Shown here: positions 26,550 to 37,902 of the stretch, in pieces
Numbering within the stretch: the first letter of the stretch is position 1
Layout of the letters: each line of letters starts with the position of its first letter
Assembly (NCBI GenBank): GCA_035236585.1
Contig: CP141127.1
Span: 67,685,495-67,749,494, forward strand
From: Warburgia ugandensis
Lineage: Eukaryota > Streptophyta > Magnoliopsida > Canellales > Canellaceae
Direction: 5' to 3'
DNA: 64,000 nucleotides
Position numbers and translations under genes: made by a program
Notes under the pieces: generated by a model
Databases searched by the model: none
Seen by the model: only the letters and a program-made list of their open reading frames with translations
What the model was told of the DNA's origin: nothing

Positions 26550-29042
26550 TGATAACATTTAATTTTTCATAAAAACCACCAAATTAGTACCCATGTGTTA
26601 CAACTTATAGGGGTAAATTAGAGTTTTTAGACCAAAATTCATAACACATACATTTTTTGACCTAATAACCCAATAATTTGTTATTTTGTAGGTCCAAAAG
26701 CTATTCCAAGGTAAGTATGTGATGAATCATGTGTTTCTACAATTTAATTATGATTTTTTACTTTTAGTAGGAAGTAAGATGGTGATCCAACAGCCGAGAT
26801 TGATCAGGATGGAATTGAAGATCAAAAGATCAAGTAAAAACCTCAAAATCATCACTTCAACATAAATGAAAGGCCAAGATCATCTCATGGACTAGTAATG
26901 GATGTAATTGAAGGAGCTAAAGATGGAAAAAGTGGGCCCATGAAGTAAGCCATGTATTCCCGCCACCTTTGCATGAAAGCATGTATTCCCACCACCTTTG
27001 CATGAAAGCCACTTAAGCCACCTTCGCCATATAAGCCATGAAAGAAGGTGGCAAGCTAAGGAATTCAAGCCAAGGAAGCTTCCTAAGCCAGCCATGAAGG
27101 TTGTCCAATGGAGCCTTCAAAGTGAGTCATCCAAGCCATCAAGCTAAGCTAAATGGAAGGCTAGGATTGGAGGAGATTTAAGAGAGTTATCCATGAGTTA
27201 TTTTGAAGATAATTGAAGGAAAATCCATTAAAATAAGAGGGCATGTGGACCAATGGGATAATAACAACCAATTTTTAGAGTTTTCCCCACTTTTTCCTTA
27301 ATTTCCACCTCACCCTTAAGATGCACTACGAATTTCCAAAACACTCACTCCTTCCACCTCTTAGGAAAGTTTCCAACCAACCAAATTTCTCCACGTAACA
27401 TATCCCGCCTCTTTCCTAACCTATCCTCACCCAATTTAAAACTCTTTAAGCCCCACCACGCCTTAGTATTAGGTTACCCTAGGAAAGATAGGAAAAATCT
27501 TATAAAACCAGCCCAAATTCTAAGCAAACTACCACTCTTTCACCATAGGAAAAGGACGTCTCCTCCATAGGAAGGAGACAACCACTTCTTTCCAGCCATT
27601 TTTTCTCTTTTACTTGTTGATGCTTCTTCCTCAAGTGTTCAACCTAGGATTTGTGGGGTTTTGATTCATCTTTGAACGTTGGCTAATCTTTGATGGAAAT
27701 TCTTTCTTTTCATGTTAGTTTGCAATGTTTTTCCTTTACCTTCCCTTGCTTTTAAACTAAGATTCAAGCCTAGTTTTCCCTTGGAGTGATAGCCAAGGGA
27801 AGTCATCTTGAATCTAGTTTTGTTCTTTATCTTTCATTGCATCTTTATTCTCTTTTTTTGGCCCTCTTGATTTCTAGCTTTGGTTGCTTGAGTTCCATTG
27901 GATTGTTGCCTTAGTTTTGCATAAGATTCTCCCTTGATTTCAAATGTACTTGTTCATGAGTGAATGTTGGAACAATAGAAGAAGAATTAGGATTATAATT
28001 GAGGAGTGATTAAGATTAAGTAAACATCATTGTAGTAGCATTTATGTTTCAGATTTGGATTACATGTATGGAATGTTATGTTGATAACTTTTTGGATGTG
28101 ATTCAATGAGATCAATTGGAATTTTAAACTCAGATTTATGTCCAATAGTAAATTAACTTTGTTCTTGAATGTTTGAATGCATTAGAAGTGATTAAATTCA
28201 TGTTTTACATATTATAGGCATTGAATGTTTCAATTACCTTACTGCTGGAATATCTTTGCATGAATGGTGTATGTTAATTTTCAGCACAATATAATCTTAT
28301 TCACTTGATTTTTCAAGATCCCAATTAGATTGTTAGATAGCTTAGTTCATGTTAGAAATAGATGCATGCTTAGGCTTCCAAAGTAGTTGATTTCCTATCC
28401 AATGAATCATGCTTACCATTCCATTGTCACATGTATGTTAATTGGGTAGTTTGCCTTTCATTGTTGCTAGTAATTGCTTTCATTTATTTATTTTTAGTTT
28501 GATTGTCGTTAGATTCCATTATTTTTCATCTTAGTTAGTTGGAAAGTAATCAAAGTTGTCCTACTTGTTAAAATAGTTGATTTGGCTGCTTACTTTTCTT
28601 AGTTTTACATGATTAGAAAGTAGTTTGTTAAAGTATGTTTCCATTGATTAGTGGTCAATTTCATGTTTAGAAAAGTTGCTAAATTGCATATTAGGAAAGT
28701 TTCACTTTAGGATAGTTTTTAGTTAGGAAATTCATAAAATTAGAATTTTTTAATTTTGGAAAGTTTTAATTTTAAAAAGTGCATGTTTTAGGAAAGTTTT
28801 CCATTTAGCATGTTTCTCGTTTTTGCTTAGTTTCCATTTCTTGTTTTTGCTTAGTTTCCAAGTTCATGTTTCAATTTCCATCCTTAATTTAGTAACAAAA
28901 TCACTTGAATTTTGGATAGGTTAGGTAGTTTAAAGTAGGGATCACTAGCACCACAATAGTTCACTCCTCGTGGAATCAACCTCACTAGCATGTTATATTG
29001 CAAGTGATTCATGCGCTTGCAAGTTAATTTAAAACAAAAACA
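26550..29042 (+). mobile_element. Solo LTR O-d, TSD ATTCC
   Basis: This 2493-bp LTR starts TGATAACATTTAATTTTTC and ends AAAACAAAAACA, flanked by ATTCC at 26545-26549 and 29043-29047. The first 150 bp align with O-a and O-g (CCCATGTGTTA, TTTTGTAGGT, then GTAGGAAGT). The end carries the O-family signature (GTGGAATCAACCT ... TTCATGCGCTTGCAAGTTAATTTAAA). TATAAAA at 27501-27507 is a candidate promoter. No PBS or PPT adjoins it. Confidence 0.88.
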
Positions 29043-29056
29043 ATTCCCTCAAGATA

Positions 29057-29255
29057 GGATGTCCCCCATAAGTGGCACATTACATTAGATCCTATGTGTA
29101 GCAGAAAATGGGAAAGGGATGCTAGCGCATTCCTTCAGAAGTGACGCGCTCCATTAGATCCTGAGCATAGTGGAAATTGAGAAAGGGATATTAGAAGATT
29201 TGCTCAAAAAGTAACACATTGATTCAAAACCCAAGTGTAGTGAAAAGGAGGGATG
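29057..29255 (+). repeat. Three degenerate ~70-bp tandem units upstream of the LINE frame
   Basis: Units begin near 29071, 29140 and 29208 with an AAGTGRCRC-like motif. Each then carries an ATTAGATCCTR...GTAG-GRAAATKGGAAAGGGAT stretch, degenerate in the third. They lead directly into the LINE endonuclease remnant. Short 5' tandem repeats before the first frame are common in non-LTR elements, where they act as monomer-type promoters. That role is inference here. Confidence 0.55.
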
Positions 29256-30567
29256 AGTTCATGTCATGGTGGTCTAGAAGTGTGTGGGTAAATAGGCTAA
29301 CTCAGGAGAATAAGATTCATATTGCCGCATGGAATATAGACTCATTGACAGGTAAAAGTCTTGAGTTAGAAGATATGATGAAATGTTGGAGAGTTAACAT
29401 TGCTTTTATCTAAGAAACCAAGTGCCAAGGGACTAAAATGAGAGAAATGTATGGGTACATGTTTTGGCATGTAGGAAATGACAATAATAGAAATGGCATA
29501 GGGATAGTAGTGGATTAAGAATTAAAGGACAAAGTTATAGATGTTTGAAAGAACTAGTACTAGAATTATAATAATAAAACTTGTTCTAAGGGAGAAGATC
29601 ATAAATGTTATAAGTGCATACACACTGCAAGAAAGGTTAGAAGATAGAATTAAGAGATAGTTTTAGGAAGATATGGAGGGAGTCATGCAACAAATTCCTG
29701 ACATAGAGGGGATATTTATGAGACAATATTTAAATGGTCATATTGGAAAAGAAAAGGAAGGATATGATAGGTTGCTTGGAGGGTGTGGTATCAGAGAACG
29801 AAATGAGATGTAGGAAGCTATCCTCGATTTTGGTTTGTTATATAACCTAGCCCTATCAAATACATTATTTAAGAAGAGGGATGAACACTTAATAGCCTTT
29901 AAAAGTGAACTCTATGAAATCCAAATAGACTTTTTTATACTTAGGAATACCAAATGATCAATGTGTGAGGATTGTAAGGTGCTACTCAATGAGAATTTAA
30001 CCTCACAACATAAGTTAGTAGTTATGGATATCTACATTAAAAGATGGAAGAAAGGAAATGAACTTGATAGGTGTCCAAAAACTAAGTAGTGGAACTTAAA
30101 AGGGAAGAGAATATCATCATGCACAAACAAGTTGATGGTATAAGGAAACTGGAACAATGAAACAAAAGTAAATACCATGTGGATTAATATGATTGATCCA
30201 TTAAGAAAGATGTGAAAGAGATTCTAAGAGTATGGAAAGGTAAAAGGCAATAAGTAAAGGAAACTTGGCATTGGAGTGAAAAAGTCCAAACAGGTATTAA
30301 AGAAAAATGGGTTTGTTTTAAGCATGGTAGAGGACTAGAAATAACTAATACTTTGAGGAGTATAAGAATGCTAAAAAGATTTCTAATAGAATGGTAAGTG
30401 AGGCTAAACTCAAGGCATATGATGACTTCTATAATAGATTAGAATCAAGGGAAGGCAAGAAATATGTGTTTAAACTTGCAAAAATAGGAGAACAAAAGGG
30501 TAAGGTCTTAGACCATGGTAAATGCATTAGACGTGATTACCAAAGGGTCCTAATCAAATATGACAAG
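29219..30567 (+). pseudogene. RTE-type LINE remnant: AP-like endonuclease and linker, RT absent
   Basis: The frame shows IHIAAWNIDSLTGKS (about 29309-29353), then FI-stop-ETKCQGTK with a TAA at 29411-29413 in place of the Gln of the conserved QETK. Next are NRNGIGIVVD with a TAA at 29516, IQIDFFILRNTK (about 29920) and QHKLVVMDI (about 30010). After a frame change come SEAKLKAYDDFYNRL and KYVFKLAKIGEQKGK (30390-30500). This is the exonuclease-endonuclease-phosphatase domain and following linker of plant RTE-like non-LTR elements, often annotated 'craniofacial development protein 2-like'. The catalytic RT block is missing: the sequence jumps from here to the extreme C-terminus after 33076. Confidence 0.82.
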
Positions 30568-33075
30568 TGATGTGTCTTCAATAATTAGTACAAGTGCATG
30601 GCTTTATTGGAATATTGAATTGGCAAATACCAGTCAATCCCACAAATACTCTTTAATAAATGAGATTTAATTAGAATTTAGGTTATCTCACTTTAACCTA
30701 GCCAATCATTGAAAATAGGAAAGATTCTAACCAAAAGACAAGAAAAGTAAAGACATAAAGGACTAACTAGAAAGGAAACAACTAACTAAAAAGGAAACAT
30801 CTAAACTAAACTATCTAAGCAATTAAAAAGTAACCATAAATTAGAAAGCAAATAATTAATGAAACTAAGAGACAATCTAAATAAACAAGGAAGTATAAAC
30901 TCGAAAACTTTCTAAAATTAATACCAGCTAGAAACAAAATTTTTCTAAACTAGAATTGAGGAAACTATCTAAAACAACAATTAACTAAGAATTGAAGAAA
31001 CTATCTAAACTATAACTAACTACACATTAAGGAAACTTTCTAAAATTACATTAACCCAAAATTAACATAAGGAACAATATTAACAAAGAAAAAGGAAAAA
31101 GAACTATTTAATTAATGGCTTGCAAGGAATTATTACATAAACAATGAAAATAAATCAAGTAAAGGTACTTCAAATCTGGGCCTAAATTTTTCTATAGAGC
31201 CCACATGTTGTATTACTCAACAAGAGCTTGTGTACTTCTCTTCAACCAAAAATATACTAAATTACCACCAAGCTTTTCTCATTTGTATCCCAACATGCCA
31301 CCAACCCAAAATCCCATCCAATGATTTTTAGGAATGAAGTATTAGTGTAACCATGGAAGGAGGATTCCTACCTTAAATATGAAATAGAAGAAAAAGAAAG
31401 CAAAGTGGAATATTGGTCCTTGTTTTAGGATTCACTACACTTAGACTTAGGAGATCAAATGAGAAATAGGTACATGGTGTATCCCTACCTTCTAATACAA
31501 AGCCCTTAGCTAGGAACTTAAATGGCTTATGAATCAATTTGAGTGTTTCCCTCATCCACAATTAAGATAATAGAAAGTATCCTTATTTCTAAGAGTCCTT
31601 TCCCTTTCCTTATTCCAGTTCCATAAAAAAAATTTAGAAAGAGAGAAAGAGTAATGATGCTTGAACTAATCATGATTATGAATTAAATATAAAATTAGAA
31701 AGTGGTTGTGTGAACATGGAATTAGAAAGTTGATAAAAATAGAAAGTGATGAAATTAGAACATGGTAAGAATGTGTGACTGGATGAAGGAAAGTGTGCAA
31801 GAGGTGGAAATGGAAAATGGAAACTATCCTAGCATGAAAAATTCCTCGCGTGATCTTATGCATGTGTGTATAAATTAAAACGTGATGATGCTTACTAAAT
31901 GAAATTAAATTGCATGATTTTACATAACTTTCTAAAATAAGAATTCTTTCCAAATCTAATAAACTATCATGCATGAAGTTTCTAAACTAATCCTATAATG
32001 TAACCAAAGGATATTAAAAAGTCAACATGGTCAAACATGGTCAAAACGAGTTTCTCAATTAGGAAAGTACTACTTTTAAGAATCTACCATGCAACTATTT
32101 TCTAAAATGGATCAAATAGGGGTAGAAAATGGCAACATAGAAATTCCAAGAGCAATTAGGTTACCTCCTTCCATTTCCTCTTATCCTTTTTCTTGTTTGT
32201 CTTCCTCTTCTTCAGTTCTTCTCTTCCCTGTGCCTCTTCTCCTCCTTCTTGCTTGAGGTATTAGTAGCACAACCAGGCAGGTTTGCGTGGTCAGTTTCTC
32301 CCATGCTCTCACTCTCTCGCTTTCTTCTTCTTCTCTCCATGTGTTGGCTAGCATGTTTTCTCTCTCCCTTTCTCTCTCGTTCTTCTTCTTTTTCTCCTGG
32401 TTGGGGTTTTTTATGCCATCTTGCCATGCAATAAATCTTATCCACTCCTTGCTAATTATCTCTTAATTTTTACCTTTTTACATAGGATAGTTGCTTCAAA
32501 AAGTAATCCAGTTGTGAGGCTCCATGTGGCATGGTTAATATGTCCTGATGGCTCTCATTTTGCTTGGCTTGTGTAGCTAAGTCCTTTGTCTTCAAGGCTT
32601 GAATGGCTTGGCTTCTTTAGGTTTCCTTGTTAAACTAGCAAACCACAAGCATGGCTCATATTGTTATGCAAATGTGGTGGAATTGCATGGATTTTTTTGC
32701 ATAGGCACATTTAGTCACCTCTAGATCTTTCTATTGCCTTCTTGCTTGCCTTAAGATGATCTTCAACCTTGATTTTAGCTTTAGAATGAAGAAATTTAGG
32801 TTTTTGGCCTCTCTTGATCTTCAAATCTTCTCTTACCTCCTCTCGTCCATTAGATCATCTTATCAACACCTATAAAAAAATTAAAAATATCCTAATTAAA
32901 TCCTAAAAAATTATGATTATTTGCATACTTACTCTTGTTTGGCTATGAAATGGCCAAATATCAAACTTTTGAATTATTAGGTCAAAAATATGTTATGAAT
33001 TTTGAGAAAAATCCTACAAATAACACCATAATTTATAATGCATGGACTGCTAATTGGATACTTACCTATGAGACA
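30568..33075 (-). mobile_element. Solo LTR O-e inside the LINE, near-perfect TSD
   Basis: On the minus strand it runs from TGTCTCATAGG (33075) to GAAGACACATCA (30568), 2508 bp, close to O-d (2493) and O-a (2533). Flanks are ACAAG (30563-30567) and TCAAG (33076-33080), one mismatch in five. The beginning aligns with other O LTRs (CAATTAGYAGTCCATGYATTATAAATTA). LINE sequence occurs on both sides. Confidence 0.75.
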
Positions 33076-33160
33076 TCAAGGAAATGCTAGGGTGGACTAA
33101 TGGGATTGACACATACAAGAAAGATAGAAATGAAGAGATTGGTGGAGAAATTTTTCATGG
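33076..33160 (+). pseudogene. C-terminal scrap of the RTE-type LINE
   Basis: The frame reads EMLGWTNG...KKDRNEEIGG, which corresponds to the EMRMLRWM-G-TRKDRIRNE-IRG segment near the end of plant RTE-like LINE proteins. It directly follows the O-e LTR and, without that LTR, joins the linker end at 30567 in frame. The reverse transcriptase domain that should lie between is absent. Confidence 0.55.
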
Positions 33161-33814
33161 GCTACCCAGAATTTTCAAGGATCCAATGTGTTTACAAGGG
33201 AGTAGAAAATGTGTTTTCAAAGAGAAAATAAAGATAGTTTGAAGTGAAACATGGAAGGCTCTTGGAGGAGAGAAAAATGGTAGGCTAAGGAGAGAATAAA
33301 GGAAGGAAAAATATGTTATTGAAAAAGAAAAAGATGGAAAAAATCTAGACCATCTATCCTAGGGTTATGCATGATCTTAAAGATAGAAAAAAAGAAGAAG
33401 AAATAAGGACACTTCCATCAGGTCGAACTCATTAAGAGAAGGAGAAGCATGACAATATAGGGGTATGCATTATTTGCTTCACAAGGAGCATTAGGCGTGA
33501 TCTTTAGAAAGATTGGAGCAATTTGTTAGGAAGAAGAAAAGAAAGAAGCTACATGATATCTTTTACAAAGGAAATAAGAGAGGAAAATTACATTGAAGGG
33601 GAGAAGACGTCCAAAGCTCCCCATTTTCCCCTTGTGCTTTCAAATTGATATCCATAGGGAAGAAGCTTAGGTGGAGGGTGCAATCAAAGGAAGGTAAAGG
33701 GAAAATGTCATATCCCAAAGTTAGTTTAGCATGCATTGAAATCTAGCAGTGGAAGAGGCTGGTGCCTTCAAATCCAAGGAAGGAGTGCATCTTAATCAAA
33801 AGAGAGAATGAGAT

Positions 33815-33832
33815 GCTTGTTGTCTTCATCAA

Positions 33833-33876
<44 letters not shown>

Positions 33877-34350
33877 CTTTATAGTTCACATGAAATTAAA
33901 AGGAAAGAAAGAGGAAGCTACTTACTTTCTTTTGTCATTTACAAGCAGCTCTCTTAAAAAAAAAGGCATTGGACGTTAAATAAACAAGAGAGAGGGCAGC
34001 TGGTTTTGTTGGTATCCAGCAGGTGAAGCAAACAGCTCTCCCTCTTAAACATGCTAAGATATTAGAAAGAAGGTGTAATGCTTGAGTGGTTTTGTTTTGT
34101 CATCATTAAGTAGCTATTTATGAGCAAGTCTTAAACTTGGATAAGGCATGAATCTATGTGAGAAAAGACGTGTGCATGTAAAATCTTGCTGATGGCTTGT
34201 CTTATACAAGCAGTTGCCTAAGATCCTAAAGAGAGGAAAAAAACATGTTCATCTCTTTGGTTATTGCATGTAATTAAAAGAGAAAGAGAGTTTCTTGGTT
34301 GTCTTCATCAAGTAGCTCCCTCTTAAGGCTGGTGTGTGCAACTTTGGAAA
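33815..34350. repeat. Diverged ~80-110 bp repeats with a GTCTTCATCAAG-AGCTC core
   Basis: Related cores occur near 33822, 33938, 34008, 34097, 34199 and 34300. Each has a TTGTCWTCATCAAGYAGCTC-like motif followed by CTCTTAAA and a purine-rich tail of GGAAAGAAAGAG type. The units are very diverged and their boundaries are uncertain. The first core has expanded into a TC microsatellite. Confidence 0.45.
33836..33873. repeat. (TC)n microsatellite
   Basis: About 18 uninterrupted TC units within the first unit of the diverged array. Confidence 0.96.
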
Positions 34351-35394
34351 GATTATGGTGTGGGAAATACATTGGATTTTGGGTGCTGCTTGAAAAAATG
34401 TTGGAGAGAAGTTGATGTTGGGCGTTGAGATGGAGATGGAGTGGTGAGTGTTCCTTGGGTTTGCAAATGTTGGATGGTGTTCCATGTACTTGTTGAGGGA
34501 CACAACAAGTAGAAGGCACCTTGTGGTTGTTGTTTGAAGCAAGTTCATTAGCGATTTTGTTAAGTGACACAGCAAAGAATATAGGTGATATTAGTCCTTC
34601 CCATAAGGCTTTTTAGTTTACTTTTTCTTTTGCTTCATTAACATATTACATCCTTGTAAATCTTTGTAATTCTAGTTAATGAAAGTTATCTTTTTACTCC
34701 ATTAGTTGTCTTTTTGTTTTTTATTAATTGCTCTTGCTTTTTATACTTGTTATTTTAGCTTTGCATTACTTGTAGTCATTGTTGTATAATATTATTCATT
34801 AGCATTAGTATAGTTTGGAATATTAGTTAGTGTCATATTTAAGACAAGTTAGTGGATATAATGTTGAGTATAATGTCAAATATGTTAGGCTAGATTTCAA
34901 CAAATGGAGAGGATGAAACCACACTAGAGTAGTGTATATTCATGTTAAGTATATTTTAGGTTTAAAAAGTGCTTTAATATCATTTTAAGATTAATAAGTT
35001 AATTTATATATTTAGTATTATTTTTATAGAAAATATCATGTATCTCCTCTAATTTAGAAACTAAATATGTTAGGTTAATTAATTTGGTATAAAGAATATC
35101 TAATAATTTGTGCCCTAAGAAGACAAGTTATACTTTGAAAAATATATTAAATTAGGAGAAATTCGATGTTTGAGAAAATATAGAAATTAGGATTTTAACC
35201 GTATATTTTTGTGTGTTTTTACTTCATTGAGTTTTTATTGACATGAGTAATGTAAAAGCTTAAATTGCTTAATTCTGTGTATATTTAAATTTAGTGTGCT
35301 AGATTCTCAGACCCTAGGCTTAGGCTTTGATTGACTTTATACATTTTAGTGTTTTTAGAATTAATTAATTATTTGTTTTCCTTCATTGTTAAGG
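34351..35394. other. AT-rich region, no gene seen
   Basis: The minus-strand frames of about 100 codons at 34261-34575 overlap each other in two frames, have no recognisable domain and no support. From 34600 the composition becomes strongly A/T with many TTAGTTT-like words, as in the 3' halves of the O LTRs, but no boundary can be set. Confidence 0.4.
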
Positions 35395-35525
35395 TAAAAT
35401 TAAACTTAAAGTAGTGTACAATCAATTTTTCATAATTCAAAAATTGAGTCCACATGCGATCAACTCATACTTGCACGATTCTATAGTACAATAGACCCAT
35501 ACACTTGTGGTTATATTTAAAGCAC
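35395..35525 (+). repeat. Segment resembling an O-family LTR 3' end
   Basis: The order 'GCGATCAACTCATACTTGCACGATTCTATAGT...' then CCATACACTTGTGG and TTTAAAGCA parallels the last ~100 bp of the O LTRs at 3830-3905 and 24250-24336. I could not find a matching start or a target duplication, so the 5' limit is unknown; it may lie anywhere in 33.2-34.6 kb. Confidence 0.45.
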
Positions 35526-35539
35526 TTCGATGATCCTCT

Positions 35540-35640
35540 ACAACTTTATTAATGGAGATGATGTAATCAATCCTAGGTTGATAGGGCCCAAAGTACTTGG
35601 CAATGTAGGAGTTGAAATGCATTCATTGGAGGGAACCTCA
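35540..35640 (-). pseudogene. Possible Ty3 integrase C-terminal scrap
   Basis: A minus-strand frame reads IAKYFGPYQ, which resembles the LAAKYFGPYQV motif found near the end of plant Ty3 integrases. Nothing before or after it could be matched, and a chance resemblance is possible. Confidence 0.22.
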
Positions 35641-35991
35641 TAAAATTTTGTACATGGGATGAACATATGCACATTGTCTCTTATATTGGGTAATGCAAAT
35701 ATTAGTTTTAGTAAGAACCCTTGATATTATGTGTTAATCAGTAATTATATGCAGTAGTAATTATTTATTTTCTACAAATACCTATACAATATAATGCAAA
35801 GATCAAAGGTATAGGATGCTTATAAATTCCTTGACCCTTCTATCATTTGTGGACTAACAGAGGAATGGACCATGGAGAGGCAAACGATGAAATTTTACCA
35901 ACGTTCTTCCCTGTCTCAAAGGGCATGCCTTAATGATTCCCTATAATAACACTTAAGTTTTAACTAGTTTTCCTTCCAAATTTTATTTTGC

Positions 35992-35992
<1 letters not shown>

Positions 35993-36061
<69 letters not shown>
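35993..36061. repeat. (TG)n microsatellite
   Basis: About 34 uninterrupted TG units. Confidence 0.97.
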
Positions 36062-36064
<3 letters not shown>

Positions 36065-36599
36065 TTTAAGGATTGCAAACTTTAATTTAATTCATATAAT
36101 TATGTATATAAGTCACATTAAATTCTACTAGTTCTTAATGTAAATGATGGGCATGTATTATTTTTTTTATTCATGTCAAGTGCAAAATCGTCCCCACTAA
36201 TTGAAACCATCGATAGATAACTTTTTAAATATTTTTATTTATTATAATAGTTTAATAACTTATTCTTTTTTTTTTTATAGCTAATGCATATAAATTATAA
36301 ATTTAAAGTGTTTGTTATAAATGGGCTAAATTAGTTGAGACTATGAACCCACCAAAACTCAATTAGAAGAATATCAAGGTAAGAAAACTAGTGAATTACT
36401 CTCTATATAAATTGAACATAGGATTAGACATATTGATCCTTTCTTTTCTTTTCTTTTCTTTTTTTTCTTTTTTTTGGTTGTTGTACAGTACCCTAAACAA
36501 CAATTGAATTGAGAGTGTGAATATTATATTAGAAGATACATAAGGACCCTTATATACTTTGGTGTTAAGCTCCAACAATTGAGAAAAGTGAGATACAAT

Positions 36600-37885
36600 A
36601 CTAATCATCATCTTACATTTTTCCATAATCTTTTGGGTTGACTATTTAAAATAACATTTAAGTAGTGCATGCATAACTAGTAAATTAAACTAAATATGTT
36701 GTCTTGCAGGCAGTGATGTTGCCCAATTGGGGAGGCGAGGGTTACTCCTAACTACATTTCAAAGAAATAAGATGTGAATGGGATGAGGTTGAATTAAAAT
36801 TCAACTACCAATAATCTACTTCCATCCCACTAACATTGTGTTTATATATAATAGTTATTTGATTCTTTTTATTGACATTATAATCAATAATACAAAACTT
36901 CTTCATTAAATTATTGAATGTCGATGTATGTTGTATTTTTCATATGCTTAAAATCTATATGTGTTTTATTTATGTGAATGAGAAGATGTTGAAGTAAGGA
37001 AGAAACTTGTGGTAGATGTAGGTCTTTACTTTATAAGAATGTAGGGACATTGGAGTATAGAAGTAAATGGGTATGTATGGAAAAGTGTGTGTGAAATGAA
37101 AAATATTTTTTAGTTGGTGCTTCTGAATTTTTTCTCTTTTGTGGCTTTGAATTTTTTATATTGAATGTGGATGCTAGAAGTGTGGATGAATTTTTTTATA
37201 AAAATGATACACTTAACTGATTTTCATCTTACATTTTTCAGAATATTTGGGATTAACTATATGAAATAATATTTAAGTAGTGCATAGATAAGTGGTAAAC
37301 TAACTTAAATATGTTGTCTTTCAAGCAATGGCATTGTCCAATTAAGGAGGCAAGGGTAACTCCTGACTAGATCTCAAAGAAATAAGATGTGAATGAGCCA
37401 AGTTTGTATTGAAATTCAACTATTAATAATCTACTTCCACAGCACTAATACTTGTGTTTATATATAATAGTTCTTTGATCCTTCGTATTGACATTATGAT
37501 CGATAATACAAAACATCTTTATTTAATTATTGAATGTGGATGTGTGTTATATCTTTCATATGCTTGAAGTACATATGTGGTTTGTTTATTTGAATGAGGA
37601 GATTGTGTGGTGTTTTAACTATGTGAATGGGGGATGCTGACATTTGTAAGTAAGAAAGAAACTTATAATAGATGTGGGATTTTACTTTATAAGAATGTGG
37701 GAATATTAGAGTGTGGATTAAATGAGTGTGTACGAAGAAGTGTGTGTGAAATGGATAAGACTTTTTAGTTAGTGTTTGTGAAGTTCTCTTTTGTGTCTGT
37801 AAATATTTAATATTGAATGTGGATGTTTGAATAATTTTGTAAAGAAGGTATAGATGAATATTGTTATAACAAGAAGGTTGTTGTA
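36600..37885. repeat. Tandem duplication, two ~610-650 bp units
   Basis: Unit 1 runs about 36607-37215 and unit 2 about 37222-37885. Shared landmarks in order are CATCTTACATTTTTC, TTAAGTAGTGCAT, AAATATGTTGTCTT, GGAGGCRAGGGTWACTCCT, CAAAGAAATAAGATGTGAATG, TTTATATATAATAGTT, TCATATGCTTRAA and TTTACTTTATAAGAATGT. Unit 2 has an extra stretch around 37598-37640. No reading frame is conserved between the copies, so I do not call it coding. It may be internal sequence of the CACTA element whose end lies past the T2 LTR, but no direct evidence shows this. Confidence 0.75.
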
Positions 37886-37902
37886 TATTGTGAGTATACA
37901 AT

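Noticed and set aside
32212..32445. Glu/Arg/Lys-rich minus-strand frame
   Set aside because: It lies in the pyrimidine-rich promoter-proximal part of the O-e LTR; low complexity and not shared by other O LTRs.
34261..34575. Two overlapping minus-strand frames of about 100 codons
   Set aside because: Two frames of the same DNA are open at once, with no domain; more likely chance in a diverged repeat field.
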